A stretch of DNA of 31,675 nucleotides. It comes from Dissophora ornata. Its lineage: Eukaryota > Mortierellomycota > Mortierellomycetes > Mortierellales > Mortierellaceae. The position numbers were made by a program, and so were the translations under genes. How positions within the stretch are numbered: the stretch's first letter is position 1; each line of letters starts with the position of its first letter. The notes beneath the pieces were generated by a model. The model did not search any database. It saw only the letters and a program-made list of their open reading frames with translations, and was not told the origin of the DNA. This document shows, piece after piece, positions 9,025 through 22,200 of the stretch. The DNA lies in assembly GCA_025201705.1 (NCBI GenBank), contig MU616922.1, positions 1 to 31,675 of the forward strand, in the 5' to 3' direction.

Positions 9025-12000
9025 CTAACTGAAGACTTTGATGACACCGTCACGATCTCCTGAAATAAGCATCGTGCAGGGGAATTCTGTCAGGGCAATG
9101 TCCGTGATGGCATCGAGGTGGTTTCGTAGCAGTTGCTGCTGCTGAACTGTGATAACATTGCTGCGTCCAGTATTCCTTGGCTTTACGCCTGCAACTGGCG
9201 TCACCTCGTAGTGCACAGGCAGCCCTTCAAACCGGCGGGTTCTATGTGAACGATGCCATTTGCTGATTAATTTCAAAAACATACAAACAGACATGGTATG
9301 GGTGTATCACACCTAATTAAATTAAAACCTACGCGTATTTGGGTGGTGGATCTTGCGAGTCGAGTCCGCTGATCACATAGGAGATCTCGACGCGCCCTGT
9401 TTCCCAATATCTCATTTTCCGATCTGCGCCACCGGTGATCATGTACTCGCATTCAGTTGGGAATATCACGGCGCGCACACTCTGGTCGGCAGAGACATTT
9501 GAATCACTCGATGTGAACGAGTTTCGAAGGAGTTCGCTCCCTGTGAGAGGTTCAGTAGCCTTGAATGTGTCGAACGAGAGTGCCTTCTTTTCGTCTGCAT
9601 TCCGGACACCAAAAACCTCGCGACATTCGACATTTTCAATATCCCAGACAGAGATCTCGTTCTTGCCTGAGGCAATAATGACCTTCCCGCCATGGGACGG
9701 AGGATGGGGCTCTGGATGAATGACAAGTCGACTGATCCTTGACTTGCTTGGATGGACCCAAGATCTGAGGGCAATCATGAAGCGTAAATCCCATAGGGTG
9801 AGCACACCTCTGTTGGTTCCGACCAGTAGCCATGCTTTTAAAGGGTCGATCACCATCGCAGTTATGATACCTATTATCCAAAAAAAAAAAAAAAAAAAAG
9901 ATAAATAAATAAATGCGCATTTCTTAGTGATTAGGCGAGGCGGCTCCAGTATCGCCTACGACTAAGCTAATAAAAGATAAAAAACAAAACATACCGTGCG
10001 ATATATTGTTCTTCAGTTGCCATGCTGTACGCATCGTTCCTAGCTCCATCGCATGGATATTTCCTCGGTTGGTCGCGTATACAAGCAGCGATTGTGATTC
10101 TGTGTTGTAGTGTTCCATGGTCACCGCAAACTCGTCATCAAGGGTGATCTTGCGAACGACCTCGCACTTTCCATACTTGCCCGCAGAAATGTAGTGGACT
10201 CGGAAGACGTGGATCGACCCATTATCTGATGCAGCCGCAATGCTGTGGGTATTCTCGATAAACGACATACACGTCACCTTGCCACCTACAATTCCAATTC
10301 CAATGTGATCAGCTTTTGACCAAAGACAGCATATCACCAAATTACACATCAAAATCCATACCCAATGCATTATAGGTCTTCCTCGCTCGGTTTGTGACAT
10401 TTTTCTCCAGTCTGGCGGTGTCCCAAATCTTAACAGAGCCATCATCAGAGCAGGATGCAAAAAAGTTGTGGTCGGGCGATAAGCAGATCTGGTTCACGGC
10501 TGCTTTGTGCTCTGCCAAGTGTGCCACCAGCGTTCCCTTGGGTCTCCATTGACTTCGCACGGTCTGCGAGTTGTTTCGGTTCATGCGCCGATGCCTCGAG
10601 AGCGGTAGGATGCTTGGTCCAAACTCGAGAGTGGGTGTATGAAAGACTTTGAGCGTTTGGTGCATCAGCAACGCAGTAAGGTTGCGCTGACCTCCATCTT
10701 GATAGGCACATTACATATCATCAAAGAGTTCGTATTAAAATAAATTCGCGGCGGTATTGCAGCAACATAAATGTGAGTGATAGATGCTTACCGACAGCAT
10801 GAGTGAATGTTCCATTACCAAAAGCCTCCGAGCCTCGGTTGTGCCGCGAAAAATCGCCCACATTAGACTCTGATTGCGTTTGCCATGGCGCAGAGTTTGT
10901 TTTCGGCATATCGACTCCTGATCCTGCAATGACATCCTGAACCGTTCTCTCGTTGACAGGAAGCTCAATCGTACCCTGGACATTGGTGTCATTCATACTG
11001 GTTGCAGCAGCAGCCTTTCCAGTCTCAGAGGTAACGGTGTTTCCAGGAGTCAGAAGAATCCGCGTGCGCCTGGAATTCTTATCCATGACGATGTTCGAAG
11101 TAAGAGACCGCGTTCTCGAAGGCTCAGGGCTACTTGGTAAGGAGTGACCAATGGTTTGGCCGTAGCTGGACGACTGAAATATACTTGGGGCGATGGATGA
11201 TGCGAATGAGGCGGTAGACTGGCGGTCGGCTGCGGACTGCATGTAAAGATTCGCACCAGTACTTCCAACTGCGGATGGATCGAATGGTGTGCCATCATAA
11301 ATGGAGGTGGCAGAGCCGTCTTTCGTCCTAATCGAACTTACGATAGTGCTTTCGCTTGATATCCTTGGTATATTTCCTGTGGTGTTGGACTTCATCACCC
11401 GCCGATTGGGATGCAGCAGGGTGTTGTCGCTGACTTTTGTCTTCCTCAGCTACAACATACGGATGCAGATTGTTAATGGCAGATAAAAAGAGCTGCTGTA
11501 GAGTCCTTTGAGCAGTGTACACGAATCCTACCTGAGTGTATCCTCGGGTCAAGCTGTAATCCTTCTCGATCAGCTCTGGCGATAGGAAGACTGTGCAAGG
11601 AGTAATTCCGATCTTTCGCAGATCCACGCTGCCATCCTTGGTCATTCCATCTGCCTCATCTTCACGGCCTTTGGGTCTAGCACTCTGGCGCGACCGCGAC
11701 AATTTCCAGATATATTCTCTCATTGCTACTAGTTTGTCTTCATCCTCGTGCGTCATTCCAATCGATCGAAGCTTTTCCAGGTATTTCTCGTCTCTACAAT
11801 GAAAAAAAAGAGTAAGCACTCCAAAGCGCGATCCTCCTTGTAAAAACTGATTGCAGCAGACAACATACTCTGAGGATCTGACTACAACAAAGAATGGAGA
11901 AGGCTCACTAGGTCGTCCAGACTGCAGATCTAATGGAACAGCAGTGGAGCTGGAGGAGACCGACAGCGACCGCGATGTTGCTGGTCGCTCGCGCACAGGT

Positions 12001-15000
12001 TTCCAAAATGACGTCTTGTTGGCCACCGCAGCCCACTGGATCGAACTCTCGAAGACGCTTCGGCTAAGCGGCGGTTTAACGTTCTCTCTGAGGTGGAGTT
12101 CATTTACTTCTCCAACATCGGATCTCATAAAGGGCCGTATGATAGGATAGATCATGCACCATACGTCGGCCACAGGTAGACGCCGTGCGGTAGAGGCAAT
12201 AAAACCGATCGCTCCATAGCGGATCCATAGATTGGGATGGCACAATAACGGAGCCACCACGCCTACGAGGTCCCAGATGGCCATTTTCTGGAATAGACCT
12301 AGATCGCACAGGCTCGCCAGCGACTTCAGGACCTTTTCGACTACAAACTCTTCAGAGTCTATGCAGCACGACGGTATTGTGTTAATATGCTGCGGGAATT
12401 TACCTGAAGGAGAGCGTTTAGAGAGCACTGCAAGATCCCTACCTGTCAGAGCTTGTACCATGAGTGGTAAAATATATTCTTCAAGACTGCGACCTCCAAC
12501 AAATGTCCCGACGCCGACGATGCTTTCAAAAAAGGCGCTAAACGGAGTTCATAATACGGAGGCCTCAGCACAAATACGCAAAGCTTCACCTGTAGAAAGC
12601 GAGCGACGGTCCAATCTTACCTCCGAAGCATCCAGTCTCGCCCATTGAGATATGTAATCATATGAGACAGCAGAACATCATCCACGCGTTGTTTGCCCAA
12701 GAATATACAGAGAGATGTCATGTCTGACAAGAGCGCTCTCTTGACACTGCTATCCGAGTCAATAAGCAAGATGCGAATTTGATCTTCAATTGCCATCTGG
12801 AGATCATGGAGAGCAGAGTCGTATGTAGCCTGTGTAGTCCGCAATACTTGCAAGGGTTAGTATCAAACGTAAGCATGTAAACGACCTTGCGAGTTGGCGA
12901 TAAAAAGGCATGCTTATCGTACCTCATATGGAGAGCCCTCTGCGTCTCCATCACCCTCGTTTCCTGTGAAAGCACCATCGTTTTTCAACAGCTTCTTCGA
13001 GTAAACGCGATTGTTAAAATATGTACTGACGAATCCGGTTCTGGCGCCGCCAAAGCGCCATAAATTTCAGCACGTGAAAGTATTATTACCTGAGCAAGTT
13101 CCAGATATCGAAGAGATGTTTGCGCAAACTGAGCTATGCAACCCGCGTAAGCGGACCTCACTAGCACTTCTTTATCAGAGGGGAACGCCTGCAGCGCTGG
13201 CAGAATGTACTCTGGGAATATCGTGACATTGATCACATCCAGGGTCTCGACCTCGTCCAACTACAGTTTTAGAGCACACCATGGTGAAAGTTAGCACACG
13301 TTTACAAACTTAGCATCAATCCCTTCCACTCGCCATGGTACCCACCATCTTCGCAAGGGTTTTTAAAGCATGAGCGCGGACGAGCCCGACCTCGTCAGTC
13401 AAGCATGATACAATGTAAGGAACAAGGCGATCCAGTTTGATATCGTCTGCCACATGTCGGCCAATGGAGAGTAGCATGTCTAGTGCGTGCATCTTTGAGG
13501 AAGGAAATGCAGTGTTTCTCATCGAGGAGCAGAGAAGCGAGAGAAAAATGAGTGCTCCTTCGTCTATTGAAGGAGAAAAATTGATCACCCCCCGGATAAG
13601 TGCTCTGTTACTTTGCATCGCGTTATATCCATGATCCATGATCGACCATTCCTTACTTGGGGCATAGTGTGACTCCTTCACGCTCGTTGCTGGCTTGTCT
13701 GCCGTCGGTAAGGTCTGTTATAGTAAAAGTCAATGTTAGTGTCTGCTTCCTAGAGTCTGTAGTCAAACTCTTAACATATATTTGGTCCTTACCATTCCTT
13801 GAGAAATCGACGATAGAGAGGAGCCTATCATCACCCAAATTACTATTAGAGACCGATTTTATCTATGTCCACCATCATATTCCTTTTCGGTTTACCTTCA
13901 GGCTTTGTCTCGGGTGACTGAGGAAGTTCGAGGCCCAAAAAAAAGGAGATCTTGTCGAAATCATGATAAATTCTCTCAATCTTTTCGTCCGCGTCCGTCT
14001 TTGGACGATGCTCCTGCGATTCAGGGTTGTTGGAAAAAATCGTACTGTCGATTGTGCCGGAACCAGAGGATTCACCAGCAGATTCAGTCACAGAGTGGAT
14101 ATACTGATGCAAAAACGTGTAGAAATACTTTGGGAAAGCGCGATCTCTCCTATCAAGCGGTAATAAAAGGCGAGGTTAGAGGACTGTTATGCATGTACAT
14201 CTAAGGCATAGATGCGTCAACATACCATTCTGCCAGGTACTGATCTGCACTGAATCGCTTCGATGGATCTAGCTGAATCATGTGTCGAATCAAGGCCTAA
14301 GAATGCAGGTTAGGCTAACTTGAAATTAGATAGCACGCGGCACTTTCGCCTCCCTAAATCCTGATGCGACCTTACTTTGATATGGTCGTCCTCGATTTTA
14401 TTGATGTATGGTGCTGGGTCATATTCGCTACTGCGGTACTTGAACATTTGCGAAAGCGAAAAAATCGGCGTTCCTTCAGAGAATAGTTCCGCGATCACGC
14501 AACTAGCAACAAGTTATAAAAGACAGTGAATAAGTCAGCGGGCTGTGCGATTTGTTGCATGATCCAAGAACGAGCTGACATCCTCGAACATACCCAACAG
14601 AAAAGATATCCATGGCTGCAGTCAGTCCTGCAAATATATTCCTTGGATCCTCTGCCTGCTTTTGCTTTTCTGTGTCAACTCCTGGTTTATAAAATCGCTC
14701 TGGTGCTAGGTAGCATGTCCTCCGAGAAGAGGTGTCGAAAAAAAAGGAAAAGTCTGCAGGATTGTCCTAAAAATAATTGCAGATGTGAATATCAATTAAG
14801 CAATTCTAGCCTATTGCTCTATGTATTCCATGCCCTGCGATATTCACCTACTTCAGGCAAGAACGTAGGTTTGTAGCCAGCAAAGTCACTGAGGTAGACC
14901 CAGTTCCAAGACGTCATAAGACAGTTCTCTGTTTTGATATCGCCGTGATAAACCTAAAGCATGAGAGTAAAGGTCAGTAACATGTATGCGGCCTTCCTTA

Positions 15001-15762
15001 ATAAAACGCTGGTGTTTCAGATTCCTTTCTGTTGGATCATACGTTTCTGGCATGAGAGTCTGCTAGTCCTTTGAGCAACTGATATGTGACCCACTTCTTT
15101 TCAATGAGGTTCATGAACGGTCGAGTACTACAGTCACGTTGACGGCAGAGTGGAATAGTGGTCAATATAAAACGCACATAGGCATCTTGTTGACAGGTTG
15201 GTGCGACTCTTTCATAAGCATACCTGATACGGTCGTAAAGACTGCTGAAAAAGTACTGTCTGATCAAGTATCCTGCACGCTCCGTCTCCAGGACTTTTTG
15301 AAAGGCAATAGCATTCGGGACATCCGCCAGGCTCTCACGTTCCTCTGCAATGGGTTGAACACCAGCGTTAAAATTTGTGTGCCAAGAACATCGCATCCAT
15401 TCCAAGTGAGCGTTGCATCGCAGCGCGTACCATTCAAAATCCTAGCGATTCGCTTCAGGGAATACCCAGTCTCTGGTTTGACGAATATCTTGACCACAAC
15501 TGATCCTTCCTTCTGGCGGCCGCGGATCGTCTTCATAAACCTGGCACTCCCGAGACTGTAGTGGTGATAAAGATAATAGTTTTATTTCCGTTTTGTTAGA
15601 CCTTTTGGCTGCCTTGTTCTTCGTCGTATAAAGGGCAGTTGCGCGACAAAGAGACACATGGCCTTGCCTCTTTTCATAGTGTATATCACCCAGCTCGCTG
15701 ACATAGGAGTCAATGCCAGCCGTCGCGGCTGATGGTGTGACAGTTGAAACTGAGTTACCCAT
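9025..15762 (-). CDS. VPS15: VPS15 / PIK3R4, regulatory pseudokinase of class III PI3-kinase
   Basis: Twenty-two exons on the minus strand: 15762..15668, 15555..15431, 15344..15224, 15127..15043, 14953..14852, 14766..14594, 14502..14376, 14296..14226, 14149..13896, 13842..13793, 13714..13346, 13260..13090, 12994..12923, 12829..12621, 12537..12443, 12358..11869, 11793..11532, 11449..10792, 10697..10362, 10285..9995, 9870..9333, 9241..9025. Total 4911 nt, 1636 aa. The N-terminus MGNSVS is an N-myristoylation signal, which fixes the start although the frame is open upstream. The protein kinase domain follows, with [18 protein letters not shown] (145-152, HGD for HRD) and SDFAG (DFG variant), both normal for VPS15. 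Then come HEAT repeats (about 440-880, with [12 protein letters not shown]), a Ser/Thr-rich linker (about 957-1177) and C-terminal WD40 repeats (from about 1225). It anchors VPS34 to endosomes and phagophores for vacuolar sorting and autophagy. It is somewhat longer than the yeast and human proteins, mostly through the linker. The weakest parts are exons 9-10 (a 53-nt intron) and the exon 13 acceptor. Confidence 0.92.
9871..9994 (-). other. VPS15 intron with 20-nt homopolymer tract
   Basis: On the plus strand an A run (9880-9899) followed by AAATAAATAAAT sits inside this 124-nt intron. On the minus strand it is the polypyrimidine tract directly before the acceptor ATAATAG. The tract length is likely to vary between strains or assemblies. 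Confidence 0.7.
13843..13895 (-). other. Predicted 53-nt micro-intron in VPS15
   Basis: After the kinase domain the open frame ends in a TAA within 35 nt. A donor GTAAAC (13895) and acceptor CTAATAG (13843) remove this stop, give a 50-nt exon (13842..13793), and keep phase into the next exon, whose own frame leads to the conserved [13 protein letters not shown] segment. This intron is shorter than all others in the gene, so a genuine frame lesion or a different splice choice remains possible. Confidence 0.5.
15556..15667 (-). other. GC-AG intron in VPS15
   Basis: The first VPS15 intron begins AG|GCAAGG rather than GT and ends CTACAG. Splicing here restores YEKSLGSARF, the conserved start of the VPS15 kinase domain, with exact phase. 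The nearest GT donor would be weak (GTCTCT) and would replace the conserved Ser with four to five extra residues. The match around GC to the donor consensus is strong, as is typical of real GC-AG introns. Confidence 0.8.
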
Positions 15763-16296
15763 GGAATGCTGCTTTCTTAGTTTGTTGTCGGGATTTGTAA
15801 TACGGGTTAATGCGCCAACGACATGTCCCCGAGTGGATGCTACCGGGAGACGGGAATGTGAGCAAACGTTGAAGCTGTGTCGAGTGTGGAGGTGTGTAGC
15901 ATGAAGTTGAGTACGTCCTTCTCTCCCCTTTCGACACTCTAGCATCGCAGACACAGTCGCCTTGAAAATCACGTGCTGGCACTGCGTCTGTCTCTGGTCT
16001 GTCGTTCCACTGTCGCCCTGAATTTTTTTTATCAAGTTCTTCATCAGCACCTCCATCATCCTTTCTCCATCCTTTCTCCATCCTCATCTCCCCTTTGTGC
16101 TGTTTATTTCCATTTTCAGTTCTCTTATACCACACAATCCTCTTTCACGGCCGATAATCGCAACAGGATATCGGGTGAAGCTTATTATCAAACTCGTTTA
16201 CATACCCTGCTGCTTCGGCAAAGGTCCTTTGTTTTAAAGTAACTCAAGTCGGTCACCGATTTAAGGAGGGGAGGCAGCACTTGACAAAAAAAAATT
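15763..16296. promoter_or_regulatory. Divergent promoter region between VPS15 and dynein heavy chain
   Basis: This is 534 bp between the start of VPS15 (minus) and of the dynein heavy chain (plus). It contains a pyrimidine-rich block with an 11-nt unit CATCCTTTCTC repeated at 16057-16067 and 16068-16078 and a third degenerate copy to 16090. No TATA box stands out. A minus-strand frame stays open through part of it but is not taken as coding, because VPS15 starts at its myristoylation signal. Confidence 0.6.
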
Positions 16297-19200
16297 ATGC
16301 TGCAAATGGATGAAGATGTCGGTCTTCCCACGGTTGGTGTCGATGTGGCAGTCGACATCGATGTTATGAAGATCTATCTGGAGAAGCTCCTCGTACTTTT
16401 GCTCGGAGCTGAGCAATCGGACATTGACTCGTCCCTGTTCACGTTCCCCGACTCGACGGAGCGTCTGCGCCGCTTTGCAAGTGACCCGCAGACCCCCGCC
16501 CTGTATGTGCTCAAGGAGACCGAGTCTGGTGGCGATGTCTGTAAGTGTTCAATATTCATGCTGCTTGCCCTCAATTGATGGTCAATGATAAGGCTGGCCA
16601 TGTTTCATTGCAAACGCGAGTCGTCTCGTTGTTTGCCTGATATTTGGCTGTGCCAGACACACAAACCACGGCGAGCGCGTGCTTGACATGCTGGAGTGGG
16701 TTCTTGTTTGTTTGTTGTGCGTGTAACATAATACGCGCATGCTCATTTGTGGCTGTCTTATGACACTCCCCTTTCCCTCATTTAAGTCATTGCCCAGATT
16801 TTATCCCCATGCTGACATGTGCCCCAACACATTTTTTTTTTTTTTTTTTTATTTCACTCGTCGTTTTGAAGCCAATTCGTCACAGGGATTTTCGTACTCG
16901 GTCAGCCACGAGCTTACCTACCATGCCAGTCATGTTGGCTCACTGGCGCTGATCAAACGTGGACCCACTATCGACACGTCTCGCCCATTGCAGACCCAGG
17001 TTCAGTTCATCAACCTACCCGGTCCCGCTGGGAACGACTCTGGTCTCGGTCTGTCCAGCCCGTACGAGGCTCTGCACTCGTACATTCATTACGCCGTTAG
17101 TCCTTATTTCAATGCCTATGTGAGCACCAAAGGCGGTGCTGAGGGCGGCGCTTCGAGCAAGCGACCCGACGACAAGGATAGCAAAATGGGTAAGTCAGAT
17201 GAACAGGACTTTGTACAATCGACCAAGAGATAGATCATAACACTTCCGGCACTGACATTGTTGATCAATATAGGAATCCCTATGGCCAAGAAGAAAATTG
17301 CGGAGCTAGAGCTGTCCCTCTTGCACCTTCAGCAAAACGTCGAAATTCCTGAAATCTCACTGAGTATTCATCCTGTGGTGTATCGAGCCATCGAAGAGGT
17401 AACGATTGCTGCTATTCGGATTGTTTACTTACTTGACGTTCGCCTGCTTTTGTGTATTCTGAACTGAGAATAATTTTCTGTTTCTATAGTGTCGTTTGGA
17501 AAGTCGTCGTGTCACAGTCGATGCTGTCGATTCAGTGTACTTCTCCGACTCCGTCTTCCTGAACAAGTTGCAGGGCGATGTGAATGGTTGGATCAAGGAA
17601 ATTCAGAAGGTGACCAAGCTGTCGAGAGACCCCTCCTCCGGAACAGCCATTCAAGAGGTCAACTTTTGGCTCAGCATGGAGAAAGCGCTGGAGAAGATTG
17701 ACGAGCAATTGTCGAGCGATCAAATTGGTGAGCACTCCGTCTACTTCAATCAACATAGCGTAGATCTTGTTGCGTATGCTCTATCTCTAACATTTCCATC
17801 GCATTTATAGTGCTCACTCTGGACATTTTGAAGCACGCGAAGCGCTTCCACGCGACTCTCAGTTTCATTGCTGACACTGGTCTGAAGGAGGGGACTGAGA
17901 TAGGTATGTTTGACATCATTATTTGGAAGTTTTTCAAATGTTTAAAGTACGGAACTGATATTTAATGTGTCATGCGTTGTTCATAGTCCACAAGTACAAC
18001 CTTCTAATGAAGGATTTCCCTCTGAATGAGCTTTTGTCCGCGACGGATGCCACCAAAATCCGAGACTCACTTCAACAAATCTTTGGGCACATCAACAAAA
18101 AGCTCAAACTCTCGTACGTGTCGCGCCCTGAACCAACATCGCAACAATAAGGTCTCTTTACCACCTTATCTTAATTTCAAACATTGTCTTCATGTCTTCG
18201 CATTTAGGCCCTATCCTATTCGACGTGCACTGCCGCTTGTGGAGGCGATCTCAAGGGATCTCAATGACCAGCTTTTGCGTGTTTTGGGAAGCAGGCGTTT
18301 GATGTACATGGACTATGATGATTTCGAGAAGGCGGCAGCAGGAGCAATTGAGGTTTTCCAGACATGGGACGAGGTATTCAAGGAATTCACTAAGGTTGCC
18401 CGTGATGTGACTCGCAAGCGAATGGAGAAGTACCTTCCCATCAAGATCAACCCAGCCCATGCCAAGCTGCAGGAGCGCGTCCTCTTTGTCCGCAACTTCA
18501 GGAAGCAGCATGAGCAGCTTCACCAAACCATTCTCAAGGTCATGACCAAGCCCAGCGGTCTTATCACTAAGGCTTCTTTGGAGGCTGAAGAGTCGGAGAG
18601 TGTTAGTCTCAGCGACGTCAATGCGGTCGAGGAGGTCAAGCTCGCCTACGAGAGTGTCAAGAATGTGGATGTCCTTGACGTCACCCCTGGTATGGTTTCT
18701 ATGTCGGCGCATTATATTTCCTGCTTTGGATTGATTGCGTTGCATGGGCTTTCTCATTTTAACGCGTTTCATCGATGCAACTCTTGTAGAGGGTACGGAA
18801 ATCTGGGTAACTGCTGAGGTCTCTTACAACGAGCGTGTCTCCAGAGTTGAGAACCAAATCATTGCTCGACTCCGCGATAGACTTGGAATCGCCAAGAATG
18901 CCAACGAAATGTTCCGAGTGTTTTCCAAATTCAACGCTCTCTTCGTTCGTCCCAAGGTAAGCCTACTCGAATTAAGGGTGTTGAACATTGCGCTCTCGTG
19001 GTCTAGGTTGGCCAATAACCAAGCTAATTTCTTTTATTTCTTTCGCAGATTCGTGGTGCTATCCAAGAATACCAGACGCAACTGATCGATAAGGTCAAGG
19101 ATGACATCAAAAAGCTGCACGATAAGTTCAAGATGCAATACCGCCACTCAGATGCTTATCACATGTCCCAGTTGCGCGATCTGCCACCTATCTCTGGGCA

Positions 19201-22200
19201 CATCATCTGGGCGCGTCAGATTGAACGCCAGCTTTCAGCATACATGAAGCGCGTGGAGGATGTTCTCGGCAAAGGATGGGAGCTCTATGCAGAGGGCCAA
19301 AAGTTGCAGAGTGAGAGTAGCAGTTTCAGGAAAAAGCTGGACACTAGGCCCATCTACGAGGCTTGGTACAGTGAGATCAACCGTCGCGAGCTCGCTGTTT
19401 CCGGTCCACTCTTCGAGATTACCCGCAATCGCGCCCAAGGAAATGTGTTACAGCTTGGAGTAAACTTTGACGCACAAATCATTACTCTCTTCAAGGAGGT
19501 CCGCAACCTTCTCTGGCTAAAGTATCAGGTGCCCCACAACATCGCCATCATCGCCAAGGATGCCAAGCATGTCTACCCAATCGCTGTCAGCCTGATGGAA
19601 ACCATTCGCACTTACAGTCAGATGGTCAACAAGGTCCAGCGTCACGGGGAGATCGCTACTCTGGTTGCTGGATACCGCAATGACGCGCAAAAGATGGTGT
19701 CCAAAGGCGTTAATCTTCGATGGGAGCATTTCGCCAACACCTATGGTCCACTGTCTTCATACATCACCCCTGGCAATGCCGTAGATGCTCGCGAGAACCG
19801 CCACATTATGTTTGTGCGCGAATTCGCGTCGGTGGTCTCGATCTTCCAGGACAAGGTGGATTCGCTTATTTCGATCTATGACGAGATCATGAAGTTGATC
19901 GACGAACTCCCTGCTTGCGCGTTTGTTCACTCAACCTTTACAAACATTCTCATGCGTGTCCAAAAGCTGGTACGTCCTTGACAGTCTCTGATGTAACGTG
20001 TGACATATATTGTGGCATGATTTATAACATCGATATTTATTTAATCCCGTCTAGATTGATCGTCTCAACCTCGAATCATATTCCAACTTGGACCAGTGGG
20101 TCGCACAGCTGGATTCCAAGGTAGAGGTTCTCCTCGTCGGTCGTTTGCAGCAGGCAATCAGGTCATGGATGTTGGAGTACCAGCGCGACGAAGAGGGTCT
20201 TGCAGATATGAGAGATTCTACCGCTCATGGCAAGAACAAGAAGCGCCGCACGAACCGCGAGACTGAGAGAGCCAATATTGTGACAAAAGCAAATGAGGTG
20301 AAGCCAGCGCTCAAGGTCCTAGTACACGAGATTCGCATCAGGAATCAGGTCATGTACTTGGATCCTCCAGTCGAACAGGCTCGGGCCAGCTGGTACAGCC
20401 AGCTTCATGATTGGCTCTCGGTTGTTTGCACTCTGACCAGGATCCAGAGCTCCAGATATGAGATTGGTTTGGCAGTTCAGGAGAGCGTTGAAGACCTGAC
20501 ATACTCAGATTTGGTATGGACCTGCCCTTTTGTGATTGGGATATGAAAAGACGTCCACTGCGAGTTTTCGCTTATCATTCCATTGGTTCATTCTATTAAT
20601 TTACATATAGCTCACCAAGATTCCAGATGACTCTCTTGCCAAAGCTTATGAGATCATTGAGGTCAAGCTCACGCAAGTCAAGGAGTACGTTGACGTCTGG
20701 CTGCAGTATCAGTCACTTTGGGATCTGGAGTCCCAATACATCTTCAACTTCCTTGGTGACGATTTGGCCAAGTGGCAGCAGCTCTTGCTGGAGATCAAGA
20801 AATCACGCACGACCTTCGACAACTCGGAGACGGAACAGTCATTTGGTTCTGCAGTAATTGACTACGAGCAGGTCCAATCCAAGGTCAATGCAAAGTACGA
20901 CTCTTGGCAACGTGAGGTGCTCAACCGTTTCGGCAGCATGCTGGGCACGTCCATGAAGGAATTTCACAGCGCTGTTTCCAAGGCTCGTTACGATTTGGAA
21001 CTCCACTCTGTCGACGGCAACGCAACTGGCGAAGCTGTTACTTTCATTACATTTGTTCAGGACCTCAAGCGCAAGGTCGCTAAATGGGAGCACGACGTGG
21101 AGCTCTTCCGGCAAGGCCAGAAGACCCTGGAGCGCCAGCGTTACCAGTTCCCCAATGACTGGCTTTACTGTGACCAGATTGATGGCGAGTGGAGCGCATT
21201 CAACGAGATTTTGAGCCGCAAGAACACCGCCATCCAGGATCAGATTGCAGGACTGCAAATGAAGATCGTGACAGAGGACAAGTTGGTCGAGCAAAAGATC
21301 TCGGAGATCTTGCAAGACTGGGAGAAGAACAAGCCAGTGCAGGGAAATATCAAGCCGGATATCGCCACTAACACGCTTAATATCTTTGAGGGCCGAGTCA
21401 CCCGAGTCAAGGAAGAGTTCGACATGGTTTGTCGCGCCAAGGAGGCCCTCGATCTGGATTTATCTATGGATGATCGTCTCGAACCAGTTCTGGAGGAGCT
21501 GCGAGATCTCAAATCTGTCTGGAACTCGCTGGCCAAAATCTGGCAGTCTATCTTTGAGATCAAGGAGACGCTGTGGTCGACCGTCGTTCCTCGCAAGATC
21601 AGGACACAGTTGGATGCCTTGGTGAACTCCACCAAAGACATGCCCAACCGTATGCGTCAATATGCTGCCTTTGAATACGTCCAAGAGTCTCTCCGACTGT
21701 ACCTCAAGGTTAATCCGCTGCTGATCGACCTCAAATCAGAGGCTCTTCGTGAGCGCCACTGGCGTCAGCTCTTCAAGGCTCTTCGTGTTGAAGGACGGTT
21801 GACTCTGTCGGAGATGACAGTCGGTAACATTTGGGATCTCGATCTCAGACGCAACGAAAGTGTTGCTCGCGACATCATCGTGGTTGCTCAAGGAGAGATG
21901 GCTCTGGAGGAGTTCTTGAAGCAGGTAGAGTATTTGAGCTGTGTGACAGGATATCTTGGGAGGCATTTTCTATTGGAATCCCTTTTGCCGTTGTTAAAAT
22001 AACCGTATTTTTCTTTCTGGCTATAGGTCCGCGAAACATGGAGCAACTATGTGTTGGACCTGGTCAACTACCAGAACAAGTGCCGACTCATCCGCGGCTG
22101 GGACGATCTGTTTACAAAATGCAGCGAAAATATCAACTTTTTATCAGCGATGAAGTTGTCTCCTTTCTACAAAGTCTTTGAGGAGGAAGCCGCAGGCTGG

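Noticed and set aside
14452..15762. VPS15 kinase domain as a degenerate, inactivated kinase gene
   Set aside because: HGD in place of HRD and DFA in place of DFG are normal for the VPS15 family, so they do not indicate gene decay.
15763..16059. N-terminal extension of VPS15 in an open frame
   Set aside because: VPS15 proteins begin with a myristoylated MGN, which is present at 15762. The upstream part is low-quality sequence in the promoter.
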